Below are positions 48,262-60,128 of a stretch of 64,000 nt of DNA, piece after piece (the stretch's first letter is position 1; the number at the start of each line of letters is the position of its first letter). The notes beneath the pieces are model-generated. The model was given only the letters and a program-made list of their open reading frames with translations, searched no databases and was not told the origin of the DNA. Both the position numbers and the translations under genes were made by a program. The stretch is from NCBI RefSeq assembly GCF_040412425.1, contig NC_089795.1, forward strand, positions 81,877,663 through 81,941,662. Direction: 5' to 3'. This DNA is from Macrobrachium rosenbergii (Eukaryota; Arthropoda; Malacostraca; Decapoda; Palaemonidae).

Positions 48262-48541
48262 TGAATATAAATTTAGGCTAAAGGCCAAGCACTGGGTCCT
48301 ATAAGGTCATTCAGCGCTGAAGCGAAAATTGACAGTAACAGGTGTAACGGAAGAAAAACCCCGCAATTGCACTATGAATCGGTTGTAGGGGAGGGTGGAA
48401 AGTAAGAGGGAAGAAAGAGAATATGAAAGGAGGTACAGTAAAGGAACAAACGGGTTGCAGCTGGGGCCGAAGGCACGCTTCAAGGAACATAAGTATTGCC
48501 GAACTGCACCCGCATGAGGTGCACTGGCAGTGCTACGGGGT
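48262..48541 (+). mobile_element. Decapod-type SINE (family 1)
   Basis: It shares GGCCAAGCACTGGGTCCTAT, CATTCAGCGCTGAA, AGGTACAGTAAAGGAAC, GTTGCAGCTGGGGCCGAAG and the GCTACGGGG end with the other copies. I see no clear target-site duplication, and the 5' end looks slightly truncated. Confidence 0.88.
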
Positions 48542-49447
48542 GAAACCGAATACAGAACAACCATAACATTCATCACATCATAATCTCTGAGCTATTCATC
48601 TGGACCAGCACGTTATCATCTTCAGTTTTCTTTATCTAGTATAAAAGTGTAACAATATTAAAAATCATTGTACTCTGACAAAATCTATAAAGAATACCTG
48701 AGTAAGCACAGCAAAGAATAATTCCCACAAAGAATTGGGGGTAGGAGTGAAAACACCAGCAAACCGAACAGGATATCATGTAAAGAACTATATGGACAAC
48801 GATTTAATTGTGGACTTCTCCAGGACCCAAGCTTGAGAAAACAAGGCAATGAGGATCAGTGACCCTGAATAGCATGAGGTATACAGCACACCGTTTGTAG
48901 ATAAGGCACCATATGTAGGGAAACATTTCCGAAGAAACGTAAGACAAAGCAAGCAAATCAACAGTCGATGCCTGAAAAACTCAAACCACCGGTAAGGGTT
49001 AAGTGTACCTGATCTGGCAAAAGTAACCAGCCAGTTACAGCAAAACCATAGAAAAAGCACAAAAGGCGATAAAAGGTTTGAGAGTCAAGGGAGTTCCTTT
49101 CCTGCTGACAAGTTTCCTTCCAATACATCTAATATGTGATCCTTAATCAAAATTATTTTTCCAGAAGAGCGAATATTATCAGCAGACATTGAGTTGAAGT
49201 TGCTGTTCAAGAGCTGTTTGAGTATGATAAATTCCGAGCTAAAACAACTTATTAAATGTACTGAAGCCAGTCAACAATTCATATAAATCATCATTTTCTT
49301 GAAATGAGCTCACTACCGTGCCTGAAAACATTTCAGTATAAATATTCCCATGAAACATGCATTGGAAACAAAGAAAGTGGCGGGGGGAGGGGGGGGGGCT
49401 AGGGAATGGATCCACACACCCTCCCTCCCACATACATAAACTTTCAG
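48542..49447. other. Noncoding DNA with a G-rich tract
   Basis: No supported gene. A G-rich stretch (49382-49398) is followed by a C/T-rich stretch that forms the acceptor of the next entry. Confidence 0.4.
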
Positions 49448-49831
49448 AAGTTTAGTACCTGCTACTCAGGTAACTATTAGCATTCAGTTAATAAAACTAT
49501 TTCATGTTGAAAATCAGGTAAACGTTAGTAGTGTTTTTACCGATATGAAAGCTATGGGGTCTAATGGTAAATGGAGATAACCTGTACAAGACCTGAATCT
49601 GTATGTTATTTGATGCATTGTAATACATCCATCGAAGATACGCACACAGAATTACTACCCAAGACTACGACCTTAGCTGGGGAGTGGGAGTGGGTTAACC
49701 TCCAATACCTGGATCCCCTCAACGTATTTAACTTCACCCACAACTCGATGACTACATACACATTTTGGTATGGTCCATTAGGTTTTAGCAATTATTCCGG
49801 AAATTTACTCTTTGCTCGAGCAGAAACATAA
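49448..49831 (+). CDS. Candidate secreted-protein terminal exon, unknown family
   Basis: A pyrimidine-rich acceptor (CCCTCCCTCCCACATACATAAACTTTCAG) ends at 49447. The first frame (49449-49580, 43 codons) contains VENQVNVSSVFTDMKAMGSN. An overlapping second frame from the ATG at 49571 runs 86 codons to TAA 49829-49831, with TCTRPESVCYLMHCNTSIED and, near its end, YGPLGFSNYSGNLLFARAE. The two look like one protein split by a single-base indel near 49569. Together they carry four N-glycosylation sequons (NVS, NTS, NFT, NYS), several aromatic residues and three Cys in one cluster, which suggests an extracellular beta-rich domain. ATTAAA near 49926 could be a poly(A) signal. I do not recognise the family. 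Confidence 0.42.
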
Positions 49832-50093
49832 ACCTTAGGCGTCCACAATGTCCAGTGGATTAAAGTTTTTTTCGAAAACAGTGATCATCGGTACCTACAG
49901 TATATGACAGCATAATTAGAACAAGCATTAAACTCTGACAATCTCCATCATGAGATTTTGAGATAAACGCTATTAATTTAGACTAAGGTACTGCGGATCT
50001 TACAATTAGGTATACAGTGCAAATGACAGGCAGAACATTGTTCGGAATGGTTAACTTGGATCTTAAAAGGAAAAAAGATAAAAATGATTTCAG

Positions 50094-50094
50094 T

Positions 50095-50165
<71 letters not shown>
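50094..50165. repeat. (GA)n microsatellite
   Basis: About 35 GA units with one GG interruption. Confidence 0.97.
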
Positions 50166-50168
<3 letters not shown>

Positions 50169-50420
50169 GGGAGGGGGAGGCTGTTTGTTATTGCGATACT
50201 GTCGGCGTTTCTATACTAAGACCAAGGCCGAGAGAGACAAGGTCTACCCAATTGGGTGGAGTGGCCTCCTACCGGGGGGGGTAACTACGTAGGCGATGAC
50301 GTAACTTAAGGTACCTGCTCATTACGGCAATTCACCTGCTTACGCAATAAGGAGGTAGACGAAGCTCCGCCTACATGGGGGATTTTGGGGGAAGTGAGCA
50401 GACCACCTCTTTCACTTGGC
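50166..50420. promoter_or_regulatory. GC-rich block with CRE-like site
   Basis: This 250-bp block is richer in GC and CpG than its surroundings. It holds CGATGACGTAAC (50293-50304), a CRE/ATF-like TGACGTAA, plus ACTACGTAGG and CGAAGCTCCGCCTAC. It could be a promoter on either strand or part of an unrecognised repeat. No exon can be tied to it. Confidence 0.25.
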
Positions 50421-51802
50421 CTTAAGACAATACATGCTTTTGAAGACTCAACCCTCAGATTCGAATAAGTTATTATGACGAATGATAAACCAATTGTTAT
50501 TGATAGAGATATACGTGTTCCTATAACGGCGAACCATTTCTTCCTAGTAAACTGGATTGATCTAGATTTGTGTTCATCAAGGTTACATAAACTTCCTTCT
50601 TGTTCGGAGAAAGTGAGGAATGGTTTAAGTTGGTGTACGGTAGGCCATTAAATGAGAGGATATTTCAGAGATGTACGAGTTAGAGACGCTTAAAAAAAAT
50701 CTTGCCCTATTCATAAAAAAAGACCAGTGAAAACTAGAGCGAACTGTCCGAAAATTTAGACCTCACTAGCACACCTTGTTACCGAACAAGTTTCAGGGTG
50801 TTTTAAAACTCATTACCATTACGTTAAAGTTATTGGGTTCAATTATTCTGCAAGAACACATGTAACTAGTCGTAAATTACTCAAAATATGGCCGATCTAA
50901 TGATTATTTCCACTTATATACATTTCTAGATTTTTAATTAATTTTTGGGTTAATATCTACCATGGAGGGCGGTATTTTCGACAGACAAAACAACCTACTT
51001 GAATCTCCACGTGGTGTACACAGGTAATGAATTATGGGCAACTTTACCTTGGGCTTCCCTATAACTACTGTACCACGCTCTAACCACGTGCAGTTATAGC
51101 TAGTATGTTTATAAGTAGCTATAATATTGCAATGTAAAGTTAATTTTTTGCATTAATTTAAATTGACTAAATATTATGCTACGGATACATTTTTTCGTTT
51201 GGTTTAGGATCATGTTGGTAAAACAGCAACTAAATTCAGAATAAGTCATCAATTGCACAGACATGCTGTTAACGGTACGTGTTTATCCTATTGTGAAATG
51301 GGTTTGTTAGCAAGGATGAAAATATTTCCAGGATGATAAATTGTCAACCAAATATATTCACAAGATATGAATTTATTCTCCTTTGGTTTAGCAAATAGGA
51401 GCCATCGTACCATTGGTCTAAGGAAATCACAAGCTGTCATTTTTTGTGTTGCGTCAGTTAATCAACTATTCAGTTTGCATAGGTATACAAAACATAAGAA
51501 CAAACATGGAGCATAATTAAAGGTAAAGGGAAGAAAAAGGCTAGTGTCATAAAGAGGAGTTTGCCTATTTTGTACTGACACTGAATACTATATAAAGACA
51601 TCGTGAACTTCCAAGTTGCCATTAATATTGGTATTCAGGTTAAATCACGCAAATTATCATTAAAACATTCATACTAATTTAAATATAAGTACTACCAAGA
51701 AGTCAAGTTCGATATAGTTTTGTCTTGCGAACCAAAATTTTTTCTGCACTTCTCCCCATGTTGTACACCACCATATACCCAAGTATGTTAGCATACTCTT
51801 GA
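50421..51802. other. AT-rich noncoding DNA
   Basis: No gene recognised. Confidence 0.4.
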
Positions 51803-51946
51803 CAAAAATACGAAAAGCGTGATCCGGATTATGTGGCAGTTCGCTGTTTTGAAAATGGTAGCAGTCGAAGTGAAATCAGTGCCAAATTTAATGTAAAAGA
51901 ACATTTTACACTATGCCATATATTTTTTTTCTACGCATGAGCCATC
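51803..51946 (+). pseudogene. Helix-turn-helix-like coding fragment
   Basis: A frame bounded by TGA on both sides reads YEKRDPDYVAVRCFENGSSR and then SEISAKFNV. The pattern (two helices around a Gly-Ser turn and an SEIS-KFNV recognition helix) is typical of the N-terminal DNA-binding domains of Tc1/mariner- or pogo-type transposases and related centromere-binding proteins. There is no ATG and no catalytic domain nearby. It is probably a fragment of a decayed transposase; a small exon of a host HTH protein is the alternative. Confidence 0.35.
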
Positions 51947-52062
51947 TTAACTGTAACTGCCCGTGTGGTCCGAAGCTGGTCCGTGAATATATCGGCTTTG
52001 AATAAGACCCAGAAATCCCTTTTCAATTAGCTTCTAGCTAACGGAAGTCATATCCGTACAAT

Positions 52063-52352
52063 GGAATAGCATAGAACAGAATATAGAATTCAGGCCAAAA
52101 GCCAGGCTCTGGGACAGATGAGGTCATTCAGCGCTGAAAGGGAAACTGGCAGCAAGGTGTTACATGAGGAAAACCTCGCAGCTTAACTATAAAACGATTG
52201 TTTGGAGAGAGTGGAAAGTCAGATGGAAGAAAGAATATGAACGGAGGCACTATAAAGGGAATGAAAGAGGTTACAGCTAGGGGGCGAAAGGACGCTGCAA
52301 AAACCTTATGCAATGCCTACAAGTGCACTGACAGCGCTACCCACCTACGGGG
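52063..52352 (+). mobile_element. Decapod-type SINE (family 1) with TSD
   Basis: A 290-bp copy flanked by an exact 13-bp duplication, ATATCCGTACAAT (52050-52062 and 52353-52365). Family landmarks are present, including GAGGTCATTCAGCGCTGAAA and the CTACGGGG end. Confidence 0.92.
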
Positions 52353-52455
52353 ATATCCGTACAATAATCCATCATGTTGAAAATTCCGTCAAATGAGCAG
52401 ACTCGCTATGGGAATATCATTTTCCAGAAACATCAACTTATTTATTCAGCCATCC

Positions 52456-53306
<851 letters not shown>

Positions 53307-53412
53307 GCAAAATCATTTGATATATGGGCCTACGTTACCACAAATTCGAAGAATCATAGGCAAAATCATTTGATATATGGGCCTACGTTACCACAAATTC
53401 GAAGAATCATAG
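53307..53412. repeat. Tandem duplication, 53-bp unit
   Basis: Two identical adjacent copies beginning GCAAAATCATTTGATATATG. Confidence 0.95.
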
Positions 53413-53869
53413 GCATACTCCATACTAAATGTCAAATCAACACCATAATTAACATTAAGAAAATAAAAACGATTTTAGTTACTTCTAGAAAGACTGTCTT
53501 CATTCCTCAAAATATCAAATGAGAATCTAGTGTCCAATTTTGATACTGCTAAAACCGAAATTCCAAATTCATCTTGGCTCCATAACTCGAAACAATATGT
53601 AGTTAGTCTTTTGTTGACTATTCGTTGGTTGCATTAAGTTTTGCGAGTTATTTTTTTAAATAATTCAAGCTACGATAGCTAACCAGTATGACACTAATTT
53701 AGTCACTACTTTGAAGGCCTATATTTTACAGCCTCCTAAGTTACCAGACTTACCATGCATACGGATATCTGACGACTTTCTCCTAATATTGACTAATTCT
53801 CGTTTTCATTAAAAAGCTAAGTTTCGACTGAGCACATTTTTGGTGGGATGCTTCAAGCTGACATATAAA

Positions 53870-54064
53870 GCCCCTTCCACTCGAGGGGTAAATACACGGA
53901 GGGCAGATACTGTTACCAATTTTGTGGGTGAATGGCGATCACGTGTAGATGACGTCATAGACAGATGCCTTGGACTGTTTGATCTGGTAACACTGTTTAA
54001 AAGCCAGAGAATTACGGGCAAACCAGAGTACCCGTCGTGTCTTTCCTCCTCGTGTTGAGGGAGC
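53870..54064. mobile_element. Short foldback/MITE with 40-bp imperfect TIRs
   Basis: The left end (53870-53912, GCCCCTTCCACTCGAGGGG start) and the reverse complement of the right end (54024-54064, GCTCCCTCAACACGAGGAGG start) align over about 40 bp. The homology is visible in translation: each TIR encodes APSTRG followed two residues later by TRR, one on each strand. The interior of about 110 bp has no gene. No target-site duplication is obvious, so the superfamily is unknown. Confidence 0.6.
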
Positions 54065-55576
54065 ATGACTGGTGCTTTTAACTAAAACGTTATAGTAGTA
54101 CGTATAACCAATATAACTAAAAGAACATGCCTTGTGACTTAACTCTATACACGGATAGATTATTTCGCACAACAATCTGTGCCCTTTGTTATACTAAATA
54201 CTACTTGGTGGGTTGTGTGAAACTAACACACCCGCCTTTTCAAATTTACTTTTGACTGTGGGTCTACCCTTTTAGTCTCCTTACATTAAAATCTTTATTG
54301 GTGATGGCGTGCAAGCATGTTCAGTAACTTGAATTATTACCTGTCAAATTATTTAATTCTCGTCGTTCTCCGCATGGCGTCCCTCATTCTTTTGGTTAAT
54401 TTTTGGAGGTCTTCAAATCGGCATTAATTCCATCCTGAAGGATAGCGTTTTGATTAGGCGCCCCCGTTCATCTCTTTGAACGTCTCTTAACTTTTCAATT
54501 CTGGTTAGCACCTTTAAAACATCAGTTTCAAATTTTGTTACATCTAGCCTTCATTAATCCATGCTCCTTCGAGGAGTTATACTGGTATAATGCCCTGGAA
54601 GTGTGCTTATTTCAAGATTCATACTCTTCATAGCAATTCTCGCTTTGACAGGTAGCAAGAGAGCTCAGTTATGCATAGTGTAGTACCCATTCCCAGGCAG
54701 TGGATCTGTGATAGTTTGGCTGTCTTAATTGAACATTGGGTAATAATTTGGTATGCCATTGTAGCAGCATTTAAGAAAGTATCTTATTAAATAATAATGC
54801 ACAAACATATTTAACGTTATTTAAAATAATGAACTAACTTTAACGCTATCTAAAATATTTATTAACAGAAAGTAATTTCCCACCCTGTTTTCATTACGCA
54901 TTTACTGTTTTTATCTTATCAAATTCTTTTAGTCTTTGTTATACATCGCAGCATAACTACCTAGAATTAATCGATTACCAGAATTTTAGTCATAACTCTA
55001 GCTAAATTTGCCAAGGCTTGAAGGCGATGTTAGACATTCTAAAAAATCTCCTAAACCCGTCGAGTGCAACTAACGTTGTCGAGCAAATTTAAAATATTTT
55101 CAAGCCAAACCAGGATCCAGCCAAACTGTAGTCCTAATGGTCGGACTCATCTCGACGGACTGACTGCCCTGTGAGAACTAGAGGCACTGTGTACATCTAA
55201 AATTTCAGGCTGCCCCTAACGAGAGTACATCAGGTTAACGTGTAACTTAGCGGTATTTTGTAAACTCCTCCCTTACACTTAATACGGAAAGTAAACCAGT
55301 CACGCAATTAACTGATGTCTTGTTCAAACAAGACCAAACAGGACAAAACACAATGCACCTACACCCGACTGGGATTTATTCTCAGTCAGTGAAAATTTAC
55401 AGTTCTAAGCATTTAAAGCAGTTAAGTAACCGTTGAAACTTGAAAAATGTGTGACAAGATGGTTATCTTTTGTGTATCATTTGAACCATCAAAAGCACGT
55501 GACTGGGGGATAGAAACCACTTCAATTCAGCATTCAGAAAACTACTTGCCAATTACGAAAGTCTGTAAAGTGTATG
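54065..55576. other. AT-rich noncoding DNA
   Basis: No gene recognised. Confidence 0.4.
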
Positions 55577-55596
55577 TCAGTTACACAACATAACAA

Positions 55597-55890
55597 TGAA
55601 CGACATCCAACTCCCGGGAGCTTTACACACCATTGTGGAAGAACCAATCAATAGACACGAAGTACTGGATTTCATAAAAAGGAAATGAAGAAAAGCAACA
55701 TCAACCGAAAAGCTGCAACATCTTGTGGAAAAAGAACTATCCTTTAGATTGCGAAGAATTGAGTTTATTGCAACAAATGTAAAAAAAAAAAAAAAACCTC
55801 TCTCAATATAATACCAACGAACTCTTGCGTTGGTTACGTTACTGTTCGCCCAACAGTTGTCATAGACCAGCAATTCCAGGTACTTCCTAA
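55597..55890 (+). pseudogene. Weak coding-like stretch, unknown
   Basis: From the ATG at 55597 a frame reads MNDIQLPGALHTIVEEPINR, meets one TGA, and continues coding-like (EKLQHLVEKELSFRLRRIEF) to a poly(A) tract at 55781-55797. Coding-like text resumes after it in another frame (NTNELLRWLRYC). The opposite strand has a 124-codon open frame over the same bases, so strand and reality are uncertain. No domain is recognised. A second poly(A) tract at 55922-55940 could mark a retroposed copy. Confidence 0.22.
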
Positions 55891-56869
55891 AGCAATCCAG
55901 AATTAACGTCAACATTCTTTGAAAAAAAAAAAAAAAAAAAGCATCATACATTACCTCGACCAGGGATTAATTATGATCTTTGGCCCTTGCTCACCTAATA
56001 TAACTTCATGGCGGTCTTTATGTCTATGTTAAATGGAAAATATTAAAATGGAAAATATTAAATGTAGATCGTCCATAAAACTGCTACAAAACCTTTATGG
56101 TACGAGCTGAAATCAAAATCTTAACGAAAATTGAACATCAATTAAAGATAAAATCAAATACGATAAATGGATACTATGATGACCATGAGGCCAATTCTTG
56201 ATAGTTCTCGTTTATTAGGAGAAGTGACCTTCGAGCAAATCTCTCTAGCTCAAATATAGGCCTGAATTTCTAGCTAGTATGAGAATTTGTATTATAGGAT
56301 TACGTAGAGCTAAGGTCTAAACTTTTGCTTAAAGATTGACCAAACAGCTAATGTCAGAATTTAAAGAGGATTTCTGGATTTCAGCTAATCCCAGTACTTG
56401 AAGCGAAGGGCATACACTTTTTCGAAAGGCATCTCACAATTCGGGTGGTGTTCGTAAAGTGTACAACAATTAAAACAGTTGTAACTGAAGGTACATGTAA
56501 TGCCTCAACTTCTGCCAGTTTCCTGGACGATTACCTTGTTTCCGAACCTACGGGTAAATGACTACAGTTGAAACTTCATAACTTGTTGCGAATGTATATT
56601 TAAAAAAAAAGTTTTAGGTCATCAATTTAAATACGAGCATAGTGTTTTTAGGCTTCCGAACAATTTTTTTTCTAACAGAATCCTGTATAAATGGTTTTCA
56701 TTGAAGTTTCAAATGGAACAAACTTTTGTTCCCCCCCACCCTCTTTTTTTATTCAGTATAGGAATTTACTCAATGTTGGCACTGCGCTTCATTATTTACC
56801 CTACATTCTGTAAAAAGTGGGAAGTTTCCTCGAGCCCAAAAGTAATGATGGGCACCTAGTTAGTGTAGA

Positions 56870-57106
56870 ATGACTATGCTGCAACAAAATCAACAGAAAT
56901 TGCCGGATACTAACTTTAGTCCTTTTGAGCAGTTAGGGATTGCCCTTACGTCGATTTTTCCCTTTAATCATTTTAGCATTCCAGTCTGCTTTAGAGAACT
57001 GGGAACCCTTCCTTGCCCAGATCAATCAATTCCACTGGGAATGAGCGTCGGAAGGGAGTGTGAGGCGGGGGCTTTCTATTCAAATCAAACAAAGTATGAG
57101 TTTTAA
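56870..57106 (+). CDS. Weak candidate ORF, 78 codons, unknown protein
   Basis: The ATG-started frame begins MTMLQQNQQKLPDTNFSPFE and closes at TAA. It has mixed composition, includes Pro, Cys and Gly, and lies in non-repetitive DNA. No signal peptide, domain or splice context supports it, and the reverse strand is also partly open. Confidence 0.2.
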   Translation: MTMLQQNQQKLPDTNFSPFEQLGIALTSIFPFNHFSIPVCFRELGTLPCPDQSIPLGMSVGRECEAGAFYSNQTKYEF

Positions 57107-57109
57107 CCA

Positions 57110-58157
57110 GATTAATCTTAAGTTATGAGAAAAACTGAGTTGGATAGTCACTAACTCAATTAAGAATTTTCTGCGAAATCATTCGATAAGAACTGACTAT
57201 GGTCTGTGCCTCAGAAGATTACAGTCCGTTGGTCCACCCGGATAGCGAAGGTCCGAAGAGTTGAACTTACTGGTTACATTTTCGATAGCTATGGGGTGGG
57301 GCATATTTAAACTGACTTTCGGAGTATAATACATCTACATGACAAGACTGGATGTCACCCCTCAAAAGTTGAACTTAGTGTACAGAATTGGCATATTTGG
57401 TAAACTGAGTCATCTACCACAAGCCTAGCTACAGGTTGTTTCAAGTTACTGCAACACAGACGCACTTTTGAATAGTTTTAAAATTACAATTTTTAGCTCC
57501 GTTATTATTTTTAGCTGTTATGATAGTGTGGATTTGACAATTAATATGGAGCACGCCATAAGGCACTCAGAATTTCTCTGCACAAATGAATTTGTGGGTC
57601 CAACAGAGTCAGGGTGACCAGATTTTGAAAACTGAAATAAGGGACACCTAAATTGAGAGGTAGTTGAACAATATTGACACACAACTTACACGTGAAGTTA
57701 CGCACGCAGTGACGCAGCGCGAAGTCCTTCTCAGTTAAAAAAAACTCGTGATCGCGCTATTAATAGTGGGTTACTGCAACCTTCAGAACCAACCTGATAC
57801 AACTTAGTAGGCTGCAGCACTAAACAGAGCAGCAAGAATAATAAAGGGTGTTGCCCTCGGGATAGAAGTCAACGCAAGACTAGCTACACTTCAATTGCTG
57901 GTTTAGAACTTTCAAATTTGCAGCCCTAAAATTGTACTGAAAATAGTCTTTCAAATAAAAATGGAATTTTATGAGTCTTGTGATTATTTGACTATTAATA
58001 CTGGGTTCGCTCAAGTGTGTATGGACCAAATGAAATTGCGGGTCCATAAGTAACTCTGCCGGTGGGGACTGAATAAGAAGCCAAGTAAGTAAATAGCTTG
58101 GGTAAATGGTTAACTAATACACCAAAGTACTGTACTGCATCTGCCCCTCAATTTTTT
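57110..58157. other. Noncoding DNA, possible hAT-like edge
   Basis: No supported gene. CAGGGTGACCAGATTTTGAA at 57611 resembles a hAT-type terminus, but no matching inverted end was found. Confidence 0.3.
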
Positions 58158-58486
58158 ATGGTTAATTTTTGGAAGACTCCAGCCACCTCCCACGTTATAA
58201 TTTATATTTTTCTTGGGTAAAATACAAAAATTTCTTCTCAATACACAACCTTCGCAAATGCTTAACAGAAAAATAAATTACGACTCATAAGACAATACCA
58301 GCGTTCCCACCCCCTCCATAGCTAATACGGCAAAACTGTAAACAGTAAACACCCCTATAGGCTACGTTAGGTTGGTATTTTTAGGTTCTTTTAATGCCCT
58401 ATCACTTCCTAGCCATTTTTGCATGAAGAACCCAAAATGGTTTTTCATGCAAAAATGGCTGGCTGGAGTCTTCCGAAAAATTACCA
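58158..58486. mobile_element. Foldback element with nested hairpin
   Basis: Outer arms ATGGTTAATTTTTGGAAGAC..CCAGCCA (58158-58185) and their inverted copy (58460-58486) enclose 274 bp. Inside the right half, AGCCATTTTTGCATGAA (58411-58427) and its exact reverse complement (58444-58460) form a 17-bp hairpin touching the outer right arm. There is no coding capacity. It is consistent with a MITE or other non-autonomous foldback transposon. Confidence 0.65.
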
Positions 58487-58940
58487 TTTCTGATAAACTG
58501 AAAATATACTCTATATAATAAAAACATCAATGAGATTAAAATCCAAACTGGGAACCGATTAGGGTCAAATCATGCATTTTTGTTAAGTGTAACGAAACGA
58601 GACGTTGCCTAGCTTTTGGGCTACTGCCCAAAACCGAAGTCCGTTTCATCCTCTCCGGAGACATGCCGTAATTATTCACACTTATTAACTGATAGCCTAA
58701 GATAACCATAAAAAAATTTCGACGGGGAAAACTATGAAGCCAACAATCCGGAAGCCGGAAACCCCGACTTGCGCCGTTGCTTACCGGCTACTTTTCCTCA
58801 CGATTTTCAGCCCAAAATTCACTTTTGTAATTCAGCAAAAATAAAAAATGACGCTATCTGCACTTAAACTGCAGCACTCAATAAACTCTCATGAATTAGA
58901 TACCAGTAGTGGACCTACTGACTTGAATAAATCGACTCAC

Positions 58941-59014
58941 CCTCTCTGCTGCTTTCCTAGGTCCTTCCACAACGACGATTGAACAAGGAGGACTGGAAGG
59001 CTGAAAAGTCCCAT
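58941..59014 (-). CDS. Candidate first coding exon (minus strand), unknown protein
   Basis: On the minus strand an ATG at 59014 opens a frame reading MGLFSLPVLLVQSSLWKDLG, ending 24 codons plus 2 bases later at a consensus donor, AGAGAGG|GTGAGTCG. The hydrophobic start could be a short signal peptide. The DNA downstream on this strand (58580-58800) is CpG-richer than average. No second exon could be joined. Confidence 0.28.
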
Positions 59015-60058
59015 GTATTCCAATACTTTTCAAACCTCGTTTTCCATATTTTTAATCTTAATTTTCTTTCTGTTTTTTTTCCTGTGTACGGACCAGTAAG
59101 ATCACTTCACTGGGTTAACCAAGTACAATAATAAAATTTAATTACAACAATAGAGGAATATTTTTATTTTGATATGCACCTCGCGTCTTTTTAGTAGACC
59201 TTCAATATTCTCTTCGTGAATTGCTTGGACGAAAGATGGGTTTGGGGAGGGGAAATTGTTACTGTTGGGGGTTGTGGGGGGGTTAGAAGTTAAATCTTTA
59301 ACCTCAGTTGTTCTCGCAAAATTGGAATGGTTTTGGAGACGAATTTTGGAAGATATTGTAAAGACATGTTTTTGTAGCTAATAATTCATGGGCAAATCCA
59401 CCACAAGTAATAATAACAATCATAATATGGAGCCGCTGTCAACAAGAATGTCATTATACTTAGAATCAGAAACCAGTTAAAAGCAGAACAGCTTTTAGCT
59501 ATGTTCACAGGAGTATGGAGACTGAATTTCATCTCTATTCTTACCCAAAATACTCGTAAGAATATGTTAAATAACTAAGATCAATACAGACTTGTGACCA
59601 TAAAACCTGGCATAATATGATTCTGTCCACTGGAAGCAACAGGAAGCAACACTCTGAGACGATTTTTATGTATTTAAAAAAAAAAAAAAGTGTTGGTCGG
59701 ACTGATCAACGTTAGCGACGCCGTAAGGCTATTAATATGGATATAAAGAGGACATATGAAGGAACTTTCTCTCCATCCGCCACACGTACCCTTTTATATC
59801 ACAAGGACAAAAAGGACGTGATGAGCCAAAGGAAACCCTTAGTAGGGGCAATGCACATGGAACGTCTATAAAACTGACTTAGAGAGGTGGCATATAAAAA
59901 AACAAGAAATTTAGTACTAGTTAAAGGAGTCGTATCTACAAGATTCAAATTTTGTCTAGTATCGAGTTTACATTTCCCAGCCTAAGAATTAAAAGCAACC
60001 CAAACATACAGTCAACTCTCCTTGACCTAGCAAGCCTTTCACACAACCACTGTATTCA
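59015..60058. other. AT-rich noncoding DNA
   Basis: No gene recognised. A G-rich stretch lies at 59240-59285. Confidence 0.4.
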
Positions 60059-60095
60059 CTGAGAGAGAGAGAGATTAGAGAGAGATTAGTGAGCT

Positions 60096-60123
<28 letters not shown>
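60059..60123. repeat. (GA)n microsatellite, interrupted
   Basis: GA units broken by TTAG and TGAGCT. Confidence 0.95.

Positions 60124-60128
<5 letters not shown>

Noticed and set aside
55577..55951. 124-codon minus-strand frame
   Set aside because: Its Phe runs come from poly(A) tracts on the other strand, and the plus strand is equally coding-like.
57611..58090. hAT transposon suggested by CAGGGTGACCAG
   Set aside because: No inverted partner terminus or 8-bp TSD could be found.
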